Source: Methylotenera sp. (GTDB lineage: Bacteria; Pseudomonadota; Gammaproteobacteria; Burkholderiales; Methylophilaceae). Taken from it: 64,000 nucleotides of DNA. The DNA is taken from positions 1-64,000 of the forward strand of contig SHXQ01000007.1 in the NCBI GenBank assembly GCA_009693255.1, in the 5' to 3' direction. The position numbers and the translations under genes were made by a program. The notes under the pieces were generated by a model that saw only the letters and a list, made by a program, of their open reading frames with translations, was not told where the DNA came from and ran no database searches. Each line of letters begins with the position of its first letter. Positions within the stretch are counted from its first letter, which is position 1. This document shows positions 36,764-45,901 of this stretch, piece by piece.

Positions 36764-37405
36764 CTAAACTATTTCAGCGTTCACTGCAAAAATAGATTGT
36801 TTATTTATTTCGTAAAACTGTAAAGCTTTTAAAACTGCTTCGACCACCGCTCGTGGCGTAATCGTGGCACCGACCATGTAATCAAACTTACCGCCGTCTT
36901 TTTTAACCTGCCATTTTTCAGCAGGTGTTCGCTGGACAGATTCATTATTAAATAGTTTTATCCAGTTGCCACGTGCAATATCAATGTAATCGCCCAGCCC
37001 AGGGGTTTCTTTGTGTGCCAGTACGCGAACGCCACTGATAGAGCCATCCGCACGAATCGCAATGAGTACTTTAATGTCGCCACTATAACCATTATGCGCA
37101 ACAGCTTCTAATATTACCCCCACGGTTTTATGGTTGAGTTTTGCAATGTTGGCGATAGTGGGTAAGCGGTTGCCTAATAGATCATTGGGGGCTATTGCTA
37201 CCTGCGCTTTCAGTAATTCATTATCGTAGCTATTTTCAGGCATAATTTGCTTAAATAGCGCTAATCGCGCTTCTTTCTCACTGGCTTCGATAGGCGCACG
37301 GGTGATATCAAATACATAGGCGAGTAAGAGTGTGCCGACAAAAGCAAAGGTCAGCATGGTAATGGTAGTTTTTAACGCATTTTTTAATATTGCATTGTTA
37401 AGCAT
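36764..37405 (-). CDS. rsxG: Rsx/Rnf complex FMN-binding subunit RsxG
   Basis: Periplasmic-facing flavoprotein subunit. From ATG 37403-37405 (MLNNAILKNALKTT) the product is 213 residues with one N-terminal membrane helix. The flavinylation site is the Thr in VGATITPRAVVEAV near residue 180, the S/GAT-x-T motif that carries covalent FMN. The frame extends to 37450 inside rsxD, but the start just after the rsxD stop (1 bp gap) is more natural. Confidence 0.94.
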   Translation of the reverse strand: MLNNAILKNALKTTITMLTFAFVGTLLLAYVFDITRAPIEASEKEARLALFKQIMPENSYDNELLKAQVAIAPNDLLGNRLPTIANIAKLNHKTVGVILEAVAHNGYSGDIKVLIAIRADGSISGVRVLAHKETPGLGDYIDIARGNWIKLFNNESVQRTPAEKWQVKKDGGKFDYMVGATITPRAVVEAVLKALQFYEINKQSIFAVNAEIV

Positions 37406-37406
37406 G

Positions 37407-38426
37407 TTATTTCTCGTGACCAAACACGCGTGGCTGCGTAAGGGCATCAATCAGTGGTACGCACATATTCATCAATAACACGGCAAATGCCACGCCATCG
37501 GGGTAGCCGCCATAGGCGCGGATTAAATAAGTAAGTAGTCCAACGCCAGCGGCAAAGTAGAGCTTACCTTTTGGCGTGGTTGGGCCGCTGACGGGGTCGG
37601 TAATAATGAAAAATGCACATAACATGGATGCACCGCTCATTAAATGAAACAGCGGGTTAGCAAAATGAGCTGAATCGGCAATATAAAACATCAAGGAAAT
37701 CGTGGTGAGTACCGCCAAAAATGCGGTGGGTAAATGCCAACTAATAATGCGTTGTTGGAGTAAGTACAAGCCACCTAGCAAATAGGCGCCGCTGACGACT
37801 TCTCCGCCTTTGGCGCCAAACATGCCAAATATTGGTGTCGCTGTGATGCTAGCCACAGTCTGCTTGAGCATTAATTGTGTCTTCAAGTAGTCGAGCGGTG
37901 TGGCTGAGGTGATGGCATCCACTTTAATTTCATTGGGCAGCACATTGTTGAAAATGAAATGCAGTTGGTCCATAAAGCCAAGCGGATGCTCTGCTAATAG
38001 TAATGGCGCAGGCCATTTAGTCATGATCAGTGGAAATGAAATGAGTAACACTGCGTAGCCTACCATGGCGGGATTAAATGGGTTGTAGCCCAAACCACCG
38101 TAAAGTTGTTTTGCGATGACGATAGCAAACAATGTTCCTACAACAACTAGCCACCAAGGCGCTAAGGGGGGGAGCGCTAAAGCCAGTAGCCAAGCAGTGA
38201 CTACCGCGCTCATATCCATTAAATAGGGTCGGATAGGGCGTTGACGAATTTTAAGTAAGGCAGCTTCGGCAATAATAGCCGTGCTAGTGGCGAGCGTCAG
38301 CGATACTAAAATCCCACCACCATATATCCAGGTGTAGGCCATGATGCCAGGCACTAGCGCGAGCAACACTTTAAGCATAATAGTGCTAACGGTAGGTGCG
38401 TCGGTGATGTAGGGTGAGCGGTTCAA
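37407..38426 (-). CDS. rsxD: Rsx/Rnf complex membrane subunit RsxD
   Basis: Multi-pass subunit with covalently bound FMN. The 339-residue protein has about ten hydrophobic segments. The flavinylation motif is SATPLD within AITSATPLDYL near residue 172. YGGLGYNPFNPAMVGYA and the C-terminal FFIITDPVSGPTTPKG are RnfD signatures. It lies between rsxC (13 bp) and rsxG. Confidence 0.96.
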   Translation of the reverse strand: MNRSPYITDAPTVSTIMLKVLLALVPGIMAYTWIYGGGILVSLTLATSTAIIAEAALLKIRQRPIRPYLMDMSAVVTAWLLALALPPLAPWWLVVVGTLFAIVIAKQLYGGLGYNPFNPAMVGYAVLLISFPLIMTKWPAPLLLAEHPLGFMDQLHFIFNNVLPNEIKVDAITSATPLDYLKTQLMLKQTVASITATPIFGMFGAKGGEVVSGAYLLGGLYLLQQRIISWHLPTAFLAVLTTISLMFYIADSAHFANPLFHLMSGASMLCAFFIITDPVSGPTTPKGKLYFAAGVGLLTYLIRAYGGYPDGVAFAVLLMNMCVPLIDALTQPRVFGHEK

Positions 38427-38439
38427 AAGGTTATCCTAT

Positions 38440-40293
38440 TTAATCTAGTATCTTGGGCTCGACAGACGATTTCGCTTTTTCGCGGATCGCATCAGTTTCA
38501 TTGATTTCAGTCTGAACTGCGGCACTGACGCCGTCTATATTTTTCGGCGCAAGGCCGGCTTGTGTTGCGGCTAGTTTCGCCGCCCTTGCACGCGCTATTG
38601 CTGCAGCAATCAGCGCTTGTTTATCCACAGGTTCTGCTGATGGAGCTGTTGTAGGTGTGGCGGCTAATTTTTGTGCCTTAGCCCGTGCAATGGCGGCGGC
38701 AATGGCTGCCTGCTTATCTGTCGCGGCTGACACAGTACTTCCAGCGTGAGGGGAAGATACTTTGTTTTCTGGGCTCACTTCAGGTGTCGACGCCTCGGAC
38801 GCCTTAATGTCCGATTTCCCCACCTGTGCACGTTCTGCGTGTTTTTGCGCACGCTCTAATTTCTCGCGCTCAATACGAGCCAATCTAAAATCATTGCGCT
38901 CACGGGCTAAGTCCGCTGCCTCCTTGGCTTTATCGGCTACAATAATTTCACTTTTTGCATAGCGATAATATTGCACCAGCGGGATGTCGCTTGGGCAGAC
39001 ATAAGTGCAGCAACCACATTCTATGCAGTCAAATAAGTTGTAGTCGCTGGCTTTCTCAAAGTCATCCGACTTTGAAAACCAGTATAGTTCTTGTGGTTGC
39101 AAATTGACCGGACAAGCATCTGCGCAACGTGCGCAGCGGATGCAAGGCATGGCGGGCGGTGGTGTCGGGAATAAATTAGGGGCAGCTGCGATGATGCAAT
39201 TTGCCGCTTTTGTAATAGGGACTGGGCTCTTGGGTAAATCAAACCCCATCATGGGTCCGCCCATAATGAAATGTGTGGTGTCTTTTTTAGCGCCACCAGC
39301 TGCCGTTATGAGGGATTGAAGTGGTGTGCCAAATAACACTTCAAAATTCTGAGGCTGTGCGACATTGCCAGTCACCGTCACAATGCGGCTAATGGAAGGC
39401 TCACCAAATACAAAATAGCGATAAATCGCCAACACCGTCGCTACATTAAATACTTGTATGCCGACGTCCGTTGATCGCTTGTCATTGGGAATCTCAATCG
39501 CAAGTAACAAGTGAATTAAGCGGCGCGCATCACCACTAGGGTATAGCGTAGGCACGACCTTGACGATGATGTCATTACTGATGCAAGCGCTGGTCATCGC
39601 GCTGGCGGCCTGTGGTTTGTTGTCCTCAACACCAACAATGCATTTTTCGGCCCCCAACAAATGCTGAACGATTTCAATGCCTCGAACAACTTCATCGGCA
39701 CGTTCGCGCATCAGCATGTCATCACAAGTGATGTAGGGCTCACACTCAGCCGCGTTAATCACCAAGGTGTGAATGTTAGACTTGCCATTAGTGTGCAATT
39801 TAATGTGTGTTGGGAATGTGGCGCCACCCAAACCAACAATGCCTGACGCACGCAAGCTATCTACTAGCGCTTTTTTGTCTGTATTTCGCCAGTCAATAGG
39901 ATGCAATTGCTGCCAGCTATCCTTACCATCTGGCGTTATGGTGATGCAGGTATCAGGTAGGCCGGAAGGATGCGGAATCACTTGCTCGTTGATGGCCGAT
40001 ACGATGCCTGAAGTGGGCGCGTGTATGGCGGCTGATACCGTACCTTCTGCTTCAGCAAGCATTTGTCCTTTAAGGACATGGTCGCCAACTTGCACTTTAA
40101 CTTTAGGTATATAGCCTACATGCTGGCGTAGCGGTAATGTCAGACTTTCAGGGATGGCAAGCTTACTGATCGCACGCGTGGTTGACTCGGCTTTGTGATC
40201 AAGCGGATGCACGCCGCCATTAAACGCGAAAACGTTTTTATGGGTAGCGTCGCCGCGCATTAAATTACTGGCAAAGTGGATTATTGCATGCAT
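38440..40293 (-). CDS. rsxC: Rsx/Rnf complex iron-sulfur subunit RsxC
   Basis: Cytoplasmic electron-entry subunit. The 617-residue protein has an N-terminal RnfC barrel (FNGGVHPLDHKAES near residue 24) and a flavin/NAD-binding middle domain (GLGGATFPTHIKL). Two [4Fe-4S] sites lie at CIRCARCADACP and CIECGCCTYVCP near residues 380-425. The C-terminal 150 residues are Ala/Lys-rich with two similar blocks (AAIARAKAQKLAAT and AAIARARAAKLAAT), typical of proteobacterial RsxC tails. It lies 28 bp after rsxB. Confidence 0.96.
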   Translation of the reverse strand: MHAIIHFASNLMRGDATHKNVFAFNGGVHPLDHKAESTTRAISKLAIPESLTLPLRQHVGYIPKVKVQVGDHVLKGQMLAEAEGTVSAAIHAPTSGIVSAINEQVIPHPSGLPDTCITITPDGKDSWQQLHPIDWRNTDKKALVDSLRASGIVGLGGATFPTHIKLHTNGKSNIHTLVINAAECEPYITCDDMLMRERADEVVRGIEIVQHLLGAEKCIVGVEDNKPQAASAMTSACISNDIIVKVVPTLYPSGDARRLIHLLLAIEIPNDKRSTDVGIQVFNVATVLAIYRYFVFGEPSISRIVTVTGNVAQPQNFEVLFGTPLQSLITAAGGAKKDTTHFIMGGPMMGFDLPKSPVPITKAANCIIAAAPNLFPTPPPAMPCIRCARCADACPVNLQPQELYWFSKSDDFEKASDYNLFDCIECGCCTYVCPSDIPLVQYYRYAKSEIIVADKAKEAADLARERNDFRLARIEREKLERAQKHAERAQVGKSDIKASEASTPEVSPENKVSSPHAGSTVSAATDKQAAIAAAIARAKAQKLAATPTTAPSAEPVDKQALIAAAIARARAAKLAATQAGLAPKNIDGVSAAVQTEINETDAIREKAKSSVEPKILD

Positions 40294-40321
40294 GCTTAGG
40301 TTTTATTTGTTTGAGTACTAT

Positions 40322-40894
40322 TTAGATTGGCGTCAGTGGAATCAAAGGGAGTGCAATAATTGGGATCACTGGATATTTCCATTTCCAGTTATCTGGGTTT
40401 TCTGCAATAGGCTCCATTGTGATGCAATCGACTGGGCAAGGCGCTACGCACAACTCGCAACCGGTACATTCAGAGGCAATGATGGTATGCATGTGCTTAG
40501 CTGCGCCTAGGATGGCATCCACTGGGCAGGCTTGTATGCAAAGTGTGCAGCCTATACAAGTAGCCTCATCAATAAAAGCGACAGATTTTGCCTTAGGTAC
40601 TCCATGTTCCGCATTGAGTGGCTTATATTCCACACCCATCAAATCGGCCAAAGCATGCGCGCCAGCATCACCACCAGGCGGACATTGGTTAATATCGGCT
40701 TCACCCGCTGCAATAGCCGTTGCATAAGGCTTGCAGCCAGGGTAGCCGCACTGACCACATTGTGTTTGCGGCAAAATAGCATCAATACGCGCCACCAAAG
40801 GGTCGCCTTCTACTTTAAATAATAAAGCAGAAATGCCTAATAACACCCCAAGGACTAGGGCAAGGCCAAGCATAATATAAAGTGCAATTAACAT
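40322..40894 (-). CDS. rsxB: Rsx/Rnf complex ferredoxin-like subunit RsxB
   Basis: The 190-residue protein has an N-terminal membrane anchor and a 4Fe-4S domain with [13 protein letters not shown] near residue 48. Two further clusters are [14 protein letters not shown] and [15 protein letters not shown] near residues 113-155. It transfers electrons between RsxC and the membrane flavins. It lies between rsxA (38 bp) and rsxC. Confidence 0.96.
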   Translation of the reverse strand: MLIALYIMLGLALVLGVLLGISALLFKVEGDPLVARIDAILPQTQCGQCGYPGCKPYATAIAAGEADINQCPPGGDAGAHALADLMGVEYKPLNAEHGVPKAKSVAFIDEATCIGCTLCIQACPVDAILGAAKHMHTIIASECTGCELCVAPCPVDCITMEPIAENPDNWKWKYPVIPIIALPLIPLTPI

Positions 40895-40932
40895 TTTTTG
40901 ATAAGCATGTTCTTATAACTATAGGACTTAGC

Positions 40933-41526
40933 CTAGTATTTATCCAGGCCAGCAAAGCCCATAAACGCAAGGCTCATGAGCGAGGCGGTAATCATGGCGA
41001 TGGCAGATCCTTTGAGTGCAACAGGGATGTCGGCTGCTTCTAGTCGTTCGCGCATGGATGCGAATAGAATCAATACCAGTGAAAACCCGATGGCACCGCC
41101 TAAGCCAAAGAAAAGTGATTCAATAAAGCTATGGCTAGCTTGTGCATTTAATAATGGAATGCCTAACACGGCGCAGTTGGTAGTGATGAGCGGTAAGAAT
41201 ATCCCTAGGCCTTGGTATAAGGATGGGAAATTCTTTTCCATGACCATTTCAGTGAGTTGTACGACACCGGCGATGATTACTATAAATGACAGTGTGCGAA
41301 GATACTGCAAATTATTAGGCTCAAGCAGATAGTGGTTGATCCCCCAGCTCGTCATTGAGCCTATGCTTAACACTAATGCCGTAGCCCCGGCCATGCCGAT
41401 AGAAGCTTCTAATTTTTTAGAAACGCCCATAAATGGGCATAGCCCTAGAATTTTAACCAGCACGATGTTATTCACGAGCACTGTGCCGATTAAAATCATT
41501 ATGTAGTGATGGAAATCAATAGTCAT
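40933..41526 (-). CDS. rsxA: Rsx/Rnf complex membrane subunit RsxA
   Basis: First gene of the operon. The 197-residue protein has six membrane helices with [17 protein letters not shown] and [15 protein letters not shown], the Cys-bearing sites that in Rnf/NQR share an intramembrane iron centre with RsxE. The operon either reduces SoxR or drives ferredoxin/NADH electron transfer. No soxR or nif genes are in the window to decide. It diverges from dapA. Confidence 0.96.
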   Translation of the reverse strand: MTIDFHHYIMILIGTVLVNNIVLVKILGLCPFMGVSKKLEASIGMAGATALVLSIGSMTSWGINHYLLEPNNLQYLRTLSFIVIIAGVVQLTEMVMEKNFPSLYQGLGIFLPLITTNCAVLGIPLLNAQASHSFIESLFFGLGGAIGFSLVLILFASMRERLEAADIPVALKGSAIAMITASLMSLAFMGFAGLDKY

Positions 41527-41618
41527 GGCGAGTTTCTGAATGGGTAAGCTAAATTATAGCGTGTTTATTCTTTATCTAAGTAAGCAAAAGACCGATCTAG
41601 CTATCGGGACGCATAATA

Positions 41619-41639
41619 TAACGCTAATTTTTAGCGTTA
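41619..41639. repeat. inverted repeat in the rsxA-dapA divergent promoter region
   Basis: TAACGCTAA-TTT-TTAGCGTTA: a perfect 9-bp arm repeat with a 3-nt centre. It is about 93 bp upstream of rsxA and about 145 bp upstream of dapA. The location fits an operator; a hairpin is the alternative. No regulator could be assigned. Confidence 0.75.
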
Positions 41640-41783
41640 GCAAAGTATAAGTCATTATATCTTTATAAGATTATCGAATATCTACCTAGGCCACTAAGCT
41701 GAAGTGCGTATTAAATTTAGCCAGACAAACTTTGCGTGGAGAAACTATTTATTTGCCAAGCTTTTAAGTTAAAATGTAGGATT

Positions 41784-42698
41784 ATGAATACTTTAGGTTT
41801 GCGTATGTTGCAAGGCAGTTCAGTAGCCAGAGGTAGTTTGGTGGCCATCGTTACGCCAATGTTTGAAGATGGCGCTTTAGATATTGCCTCTTTAAATGCC
41901 TTGATTGAATTTCATATTGATCAAGGCACGGATGGCATAGTGATTGTAGGTACGACTGGTGAGTCACCTACGGTTGATTTTGACGAACACTGCTTATTGA
42001 TCAAAACGGCAGTGGCTCAAGTCCGTGGACGAGTGCCAGTCATTGCCGGCACTGGCGCCAATTCAACTAAAGAAGCCATTACACTAACGCAGAAAGCCAA
42101 AGAATTGGGCGTAGATGCCTGTTTATTGGTTGCGCCTTATTATAACAAGCCTACCCAAGAGGGCTTGTATCAGCATTTCAAAGCGATTGCCGGCGCGGTA
42201 GATATCCCGCAAATTCTTTACAATGTCCCTGGGCGAACCGCTTGTGACATTAGTAACGATACAACGCTACGCTTAGCCGCGCATGCTAACATTATTGGTA
42301 TTAAAGATGCCACCGGTGGTATCGAGCGTGGTACAGATTTATTGTTGCGTGCGCCCAAAGATTTCGCAGTATTGAGTGGCGACGATGCGACAGCGATGTG
42401 TTTAATGTTACTCGGTGGTAAAGGCGTTATTTCGGTGACCGCTAATGTGGCGCCAAAGCTCATGCATGACATGTGTGTGGCTGCCGTTGCGGGGGATGTA
42501 TGTACTGCGCGTGAAATTAATGCAAAACTATTTCAGTTACATCAAAAACTGTTTGTTGAGGCAAACCCAACGCCGGTGAAATGGCTGTTGGCGCAAATGG
42601 GCTTAATCAAAGCAGGTATTAGATTACCGATGGTGCCGCTGTCAGCGCAATACCATGAGGTATTGCGCAGCGCTTGCAAACCAGCACAACTTTTATAG
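41784..42698 (+). CDS. dapA: 4-hydroxy-tetrahydrodipicolinate synthase
   Basis: Condenses aspartate semialdehyde with pyruvate in the DAP/lysine pathway. The 304-residue protein from ATG 41784 has [22 protein letters not shown], the Tyr relay in [14 protein letters not shown], the Schiff-base Lys in [10 protein letters not shown], and LYNVPGRT. The frame extends to 41736 without family support. It precedes bamC by 58 bp. Confidence 0.96.
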   Translation: MNTLGLRMLQGSSVARGSLVAIVTPMFEDGALDIASLNALIEFHIDQGTDGIVIVGTTGESPTVDFDEHCLLIKTAVAQVRGRVPVIAGTGANSTKEAITLTQKAKELGVDACLLVAPYYNKPTQEGLYQHFKAIAGAVDIPQILYNVPGRTACDISNDTTLRLAAHANIIGIKDATGGIERGTDLLLRAPKDFAVLSGDDATAMCLMLLGGKGVISVTANVAPKLMHDMCVAAVAGDVCTAREINAKLFQLHQKLFVEANPTPVKWLLAQMGLIKAGIRLPMVPLSAQYHEVLRSACKPAQLL

Positions 42699-42756
42699 TA
42701 TTTACTTAATATCGCTCGTTGCAACAATTTATAAAGCATTTTATAAAGAGGTCTGA

Positions 42757-44031
42757 ATGAAACAAACCAATATCAAACACCGAAATATCAAGCATGGCGT
42801 AGTCTATCTGTTGGTTATGGCTAGTTTGGTGGCTTGCGACTCTATCCCGTTCATCAATAACACTTCAGACTACAAGGGCGCTGGTCGATCACGTCCATTA
42901 GAAGTGCCACCAGACTTAACGGCGAGTCCGGTGAGCGATGCTTATTCCATTCCTGGCAGTACCAACTATTCAAGTTATACCCAAGCGCAAGAAGGCCAAA
43001 AGGTAGGTGTTGAAAAGGTATTGGTGACGCCAGATGGTGTTCGATTAGAAAAAGCCGGTGCGCAGCGCTGGTTGGTGGTGAATTCCTCTGCAGAGAAAGT
43101 ATGGCCAGTCATACTCGAGTTTTGGGCAGATCAAGGGTTTGCCGTACGTTCAGAAAATGCACAATTAGGCGTGATGGAAACTGAATGGATTGATTCTGAA
43201 GCCATCAAAAAAGATGAGACGGGAAATTGGGGCAATAGATTCGATAAAATGTTAGACAAGCTGTCAGGCTATGCGGATAAGAAAAAGTTTCGTACACGTA
43301 TTGACCGTGGTAATGAAACAGGAACGACCGAAATTTACATGACGCATCGTTCAGTTTCAGATGCACCCGATGATGGTAAAAATAGAATTAAAACGCAATT
43401 AGGTGAAATTGATACCGGCTATAAATTAGAAGGAAAAACCGCTGTTGCGGAAGATGTACGAGATGCCGAGTTAGACGCTGAATTATTACGTCGTTTAATG
43501 GTAAAGCTAGGGGTTGCTGAGCAAAAATCAAAAGAGATTATTGCCCAAGGCGTGACTTTGAAACGCGCTGAGGTGGTGAAGGAGGCTGATGGTAGTGCCA
43601 CCTTGATATTAAATGATGCATTTGACCGCGCATGGCGTCGTGTAGGCTTAGCGCTAGATCGAGTCGGGTTTGTGATTGAAGATAAAGATCGGTCTAACGG
43701 CGTATATTTTGTACGCTACGCGGATGTGGATATCGACGACACGCCTAAGAAAAAGAAAGGTCTGCTAGATACCTTGAAATTCTGGGGCGATGACGATAAA
43801 AAAGAAGCTGGTACGGTCAGCAATAAAGACGAAAAAAGCATGGTTGAAAAGCTAAAGTTCTGGGGTACCGACGATAAGAAAAAAGTGAATCCAGAAAAAC
43901 AATACCGTATTAAAGTGGCTGATGGCAACAAAGATAAGGCCATTGTGACGGTGGTGGATAAAGAGGGTGCGCGCGTTCGTACTACCACGGCAAACCGCAT
44001 TGTGGCGCTCATGTACGAGCAATTAAAATAA
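42757..44031 (+). CDS. bamC: outer membrane assembly lipoprotein BamC
   Basis: Component of the beta-barrel assembly machinery. The 424-residue lipoprotein has lipobox LVAC (Cys27), then the unstructured BamC N-terminal signature (RSRPLEVPPDLTASP near residue 45). Two helix-grip domains follow (AQRWLVVNSSAEKVWP and DAFDRAWRRVGLALDRVGF). Two short similar segments, LLDTLKFWGDDDKKEAG and MVEKLKFWGTDDKKKVN, lie between about residues 335 and 375, an unusual charged insert. The dapA-bamC order is conserved. Confidence 0.93.
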   Translation: MKQTNIKHRNIKHGVVYLLVMASLVACDSIPFINNTSDYKGAGRSRPLEVPPDLTASPVSDAYSIPGSTNYSSYTQAQEGQKVGVEKVLVTPDGVRLEKAGAQRWLVVNSSAEKVWPVILEFWADQGFAVRSENAQLGVMETEWIDSEAIKKDETGNWGNRFDKMLDKLSGYADKKKFRTRIDRGNETGTTEIYMTHRSVSDAPDDGKNRIKTQLGEIDTGYKLEGKTAVAEDVRDAELDAELLRRLMVKLGVAEQKSKEIIAQGVTLKRAEVVKEADGSATLILNDAFDRAWRRVGLALDRVGFVIEDKDRSNGVYFVRYADVDIDDTPKKKKGLLDTLKFWGDDDKKEAGTVSNKDEKSMVEKLKFWGTDDKKKVNPEKQYRIKVADGNKDKAIVTVVDKEGARVRTTTANRIVALMYEQLK

Positions 44032-44049
44032 CGATATCTGACAACTGCA

Positions 44050-44823
44050 ATGCGTTTTGCTTCGCTAGGTAGCGGTAGTGCCGGCAATTCCCTGCTGGTA
44101 AAAGTGCATCACACCGTGTTGATGCTAGATTGTGGCTTTAGCGTTAAAGAAACAGCATCTAGGCTTGCGCGTTTAAATGTTGAGCCTAGTGCTTTAACTG
44201 GTATTGTCATTACGCATGAGCATGATGATCATGCTGGTGGTGCCTTTAAGTTTGCTGCTAAGTATAAAATTCCCGTGTGGCTTACTTATGGCACTCTTAA
44301 AATGGTTGGGCGCTACATGCCAAATCAACACGATATTCAGTTCAATGTTATTGATAGCCACAGCGCTTTCACCATTCACGATATACAAGTACAGCCTTAT
44401 CCAGTGCCGCATGATGCGCGCGAACCTATCCAATGTGTTTTCTCTGACGGTAATCATTCATTAGGCGTACTGACAGATGTAGGTCGTAGTACCCCTTATA
44501 TTGAAGAGCAGTTAAGTGGTTGCAAAGCATTGGTATTGGAATGCAATCATGATGCCAGCATGTTGCAAGCGGGACCTTATAGCTGGGCGCTAAAGCAGCG
44601 GGTTGGTGGTGATCTAGGGCATTTAGAGAATTCTGCTTCTGCCAAAATACTATCAAAATTAGATAATAGTCAATTACAGCATATAGTGGCAGCCCATTTA
44701 AGCGTTAAAAATAACACACCTACATTGGCCAAAACAGCCTTAGCTAGAGTATTAGGCTGTGATGCAGATTGGGTTGGTATTGCTGATCAAGCTGTAGGTT
44801 TTGATTGGCGCGTGATTAGCTAA
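44050..44823 (+). CDS. MBL-fold metallo-hydrolase (YycJ/WalJ-like)
   Basis: A 257-residue beta-lactamase-fold protein with RFASLGSGSAGNSLLV at the N-terminus. The metal motif is H56-x-H58-x-D60-H61 in ITHEHDDHAGG. DVGRSTPYIEEQL and CNHDASML follow, and AAHLSVKNNTP carries the C-terminal His. The best match is the YycJ/WalJ group, possibly a nuclease. The substrate is unknown. It starts 18 bp after bamC and ends before a strong terminator. Confidence 0.88.
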   Translation: MRFASLGSGSAGNSLLVKVHHTVLMLDCGFSVKETASRLARLNVEPSALTGIVITHEHDDHAGGAFKFAAKYKIPVWLTYGTLKMVGRYMPNQHDIQFNVIDSHSAFTIHDIQVQPYPVPHDAREPIQCVFSDGNHSLGVLTDVGRSTPYIEEQLSGCKALVLECNHDASMLQAGPYSWALKQRVGGDLGHLENSASAKILSKLDNSQLQHIVAAHLSVKNNTPTLAKTALARVLGCDADWVGIADQAVGFDWRVIS

Positions 44824-44842
44824 GCAGCGGGGCATTAAAAAT

Positions 44843-44871
44843 AAAAAAGCCGACTAAAAGTCGGCTTTTTT
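44843..44871. terminator. bidirectional Rho-independent terminator
   Basis: AAAAAAGCCGACT and AGTCGGCTTTTTT form a perfect 13-bp stem with an AAA loop. It separates the plus-strand dapA-bamC-MBL unit from the minus-strand lipoprotein gene. Confidence 0.94.
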
Positions 44872-44886
44872 AATACTAAAAGCTAA

Positions 44887-45072
44887 TTACTTAGCAGCTT
44901 CAGCAGGAGCAGCAGCTGGTGCAGCTTCAGCAGGAGCTTCAGCAGCAGCTGGTGCAGCTTCAGCAGGAGCTTCAGCAGCAGCTGGAGCTTCAGCAGGAGC
45001 TTCAGCAGCTTTTTCGCCACAAGCAGTAACAGCAAGAGCTAACAATGCAGCAAGTAAAAGTGAACGTGTCAT
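44887..45072 (-). CDS. small Ala/Glu/Pro-repeat lipoprotein
   Basis: A 61-residue lipoprotein: signal MTRSLLLAALLALAVTAC with Cys18, then GEKA and a tail built almost only of Ala, Glu and Pro in 11-residue units (AEAPAEAAPAA). The repeat is exact at DNA level over 33-bp units. The tail is acidic and should be extended in the periplasm. AAGGA lies upstream of ATG. Function is unknown; a spacer or envelope-tethering role is possible but not demonstrated. Confidence 0.8.
   Translation of the reverse strand: MTRSLLLAALLALAVTACGEKAAEAPAEAPAAAEAPAEAAPAAAEAPAEAAPAAAPAEAAK
44911..45006 (-). repeat. 33-bp tandem repeat within the lipoprotein gene
   Basis: The unit beginning agcagctggtgcagcttc recurs at 44911, 44944 and 44977 (period 33 bp). 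The first two copies are identical over at least 30 bp, and the third lacks 3 bp. All are in frame (11 codons), so copy number may vary among strains. Confidence 0.9.
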
Positions 45073-45389
45073 TTTGATTCCTTAAAGGTTTATAACGGGT
45101 TAAAAAAACTTTTTCGATAAGCGCTGAAAAGTTTTATCTCATTAGCTATACCGAGTGGCGCAAATTCTACCAGTAATCCTAAAAAAAACTAGTGCTTTAT
45201 ATGGGGTGGGTGACATTTATTTAAAAAAAGACTGATTTTTACAAGAATTTAACAATTTATTGGTTTTTCCGCCAATAAGAAGGCCCTTATTCTGCGATAA
45301 AGCCCCCTGATATACGTCGATATACTGAAGATTGTATGGCCTAGCTTGTGCTAGTTGCAACTTACTTGTTTACATCATATTAGTTCAGG
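45073..45389. other. intergenic region, no gene recognised
   Basis: A 317-bp gap between two minus-strand genes. It holds the leader of the lipoprotein gene, a short inverted repeat aataag-N6-cttatt (45274-45291) and a direct repeat gatatac at 45309 and 45319. AT-rich runs are frequent. No ORF with coding character, RNA gene or riboswitch was recognised. Confidence 0.5.
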
Positions 45390-45890
45390 TTATAAGCCAA
45401 ATTTTGAAATGGCAACCACATCATGTGTGGCGTTTAGTAATTCTTTAAATCTTATATTCAGTAAGCTCGTGCTTGCAAGATCATTCAAGCCATATTTAAA
45501 GCGTGCTTGGTCAATAAGAATGCGCTTGATGTAGTTTTGCTTGTCAGCCAATATAAAGCAGTCTTTTTCGTGCTTTGCTGATTGATTGGTTACATAAACT
45601 ATCATTTTATGTTTGTAAGTCGCGAGCAAGCTTAATAGCTGAGGGAATTTTTCTAGGAGAAAGCGAGTGTGCTGCAAAATAATGGTCAAATAACTACTGG
45701 GGTTTTTGTTTAAAAATTGTTGCAATAGTACATATTTTTGTGGGCTAGAGAAATCACCGTGACTTAAATCCTGGCCAAAAATCAGTAGTTCGTGTTGGGC
45801 GCTTGCCAGAACAAGATTAATGGCCTCAGCATAGCGTTGCTCACCAATAATCAGCTGGTTTGGCATAAGTATTTCGTCGTTACCCATCAT
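45390..45890 (-). CDS. hypothetical protein coupled to roxA
   Basis: From ATG 45888-45890 the product is 166 residues. It looks like a degenerate phospholipase-D-like or DUF7931-type domain (GEQRYAEAINLVLASAQHEL then LLIFGQDLSHGDF, and later DCFILADKQNYIKRI). The HKD catalytic motif of phospholipase D is not present. AGG lies about 10 nt upstream of ATG, and the start is 11 bp past the roxA stop, suggesting one operon. Function unknown. Confidence 0.75.
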   Translation of the reverse strand: MMGNDEILMPNQLIIGEQRYAEAINLVLASAQHELLIFGQDLSHGDFSSPQKYVLLQQFLNKNPSSYLTIILQHTRFLLEKFPQLLSLLATYKHKMIVYVTNQSAKHEKDCFILADKQNYIKRILIDQARFKYGLNDLASTSLLNIRFKELLNATHDVVAISKFGL

Positions 45891-45901
45891 TTTTTGATGA
45901 C

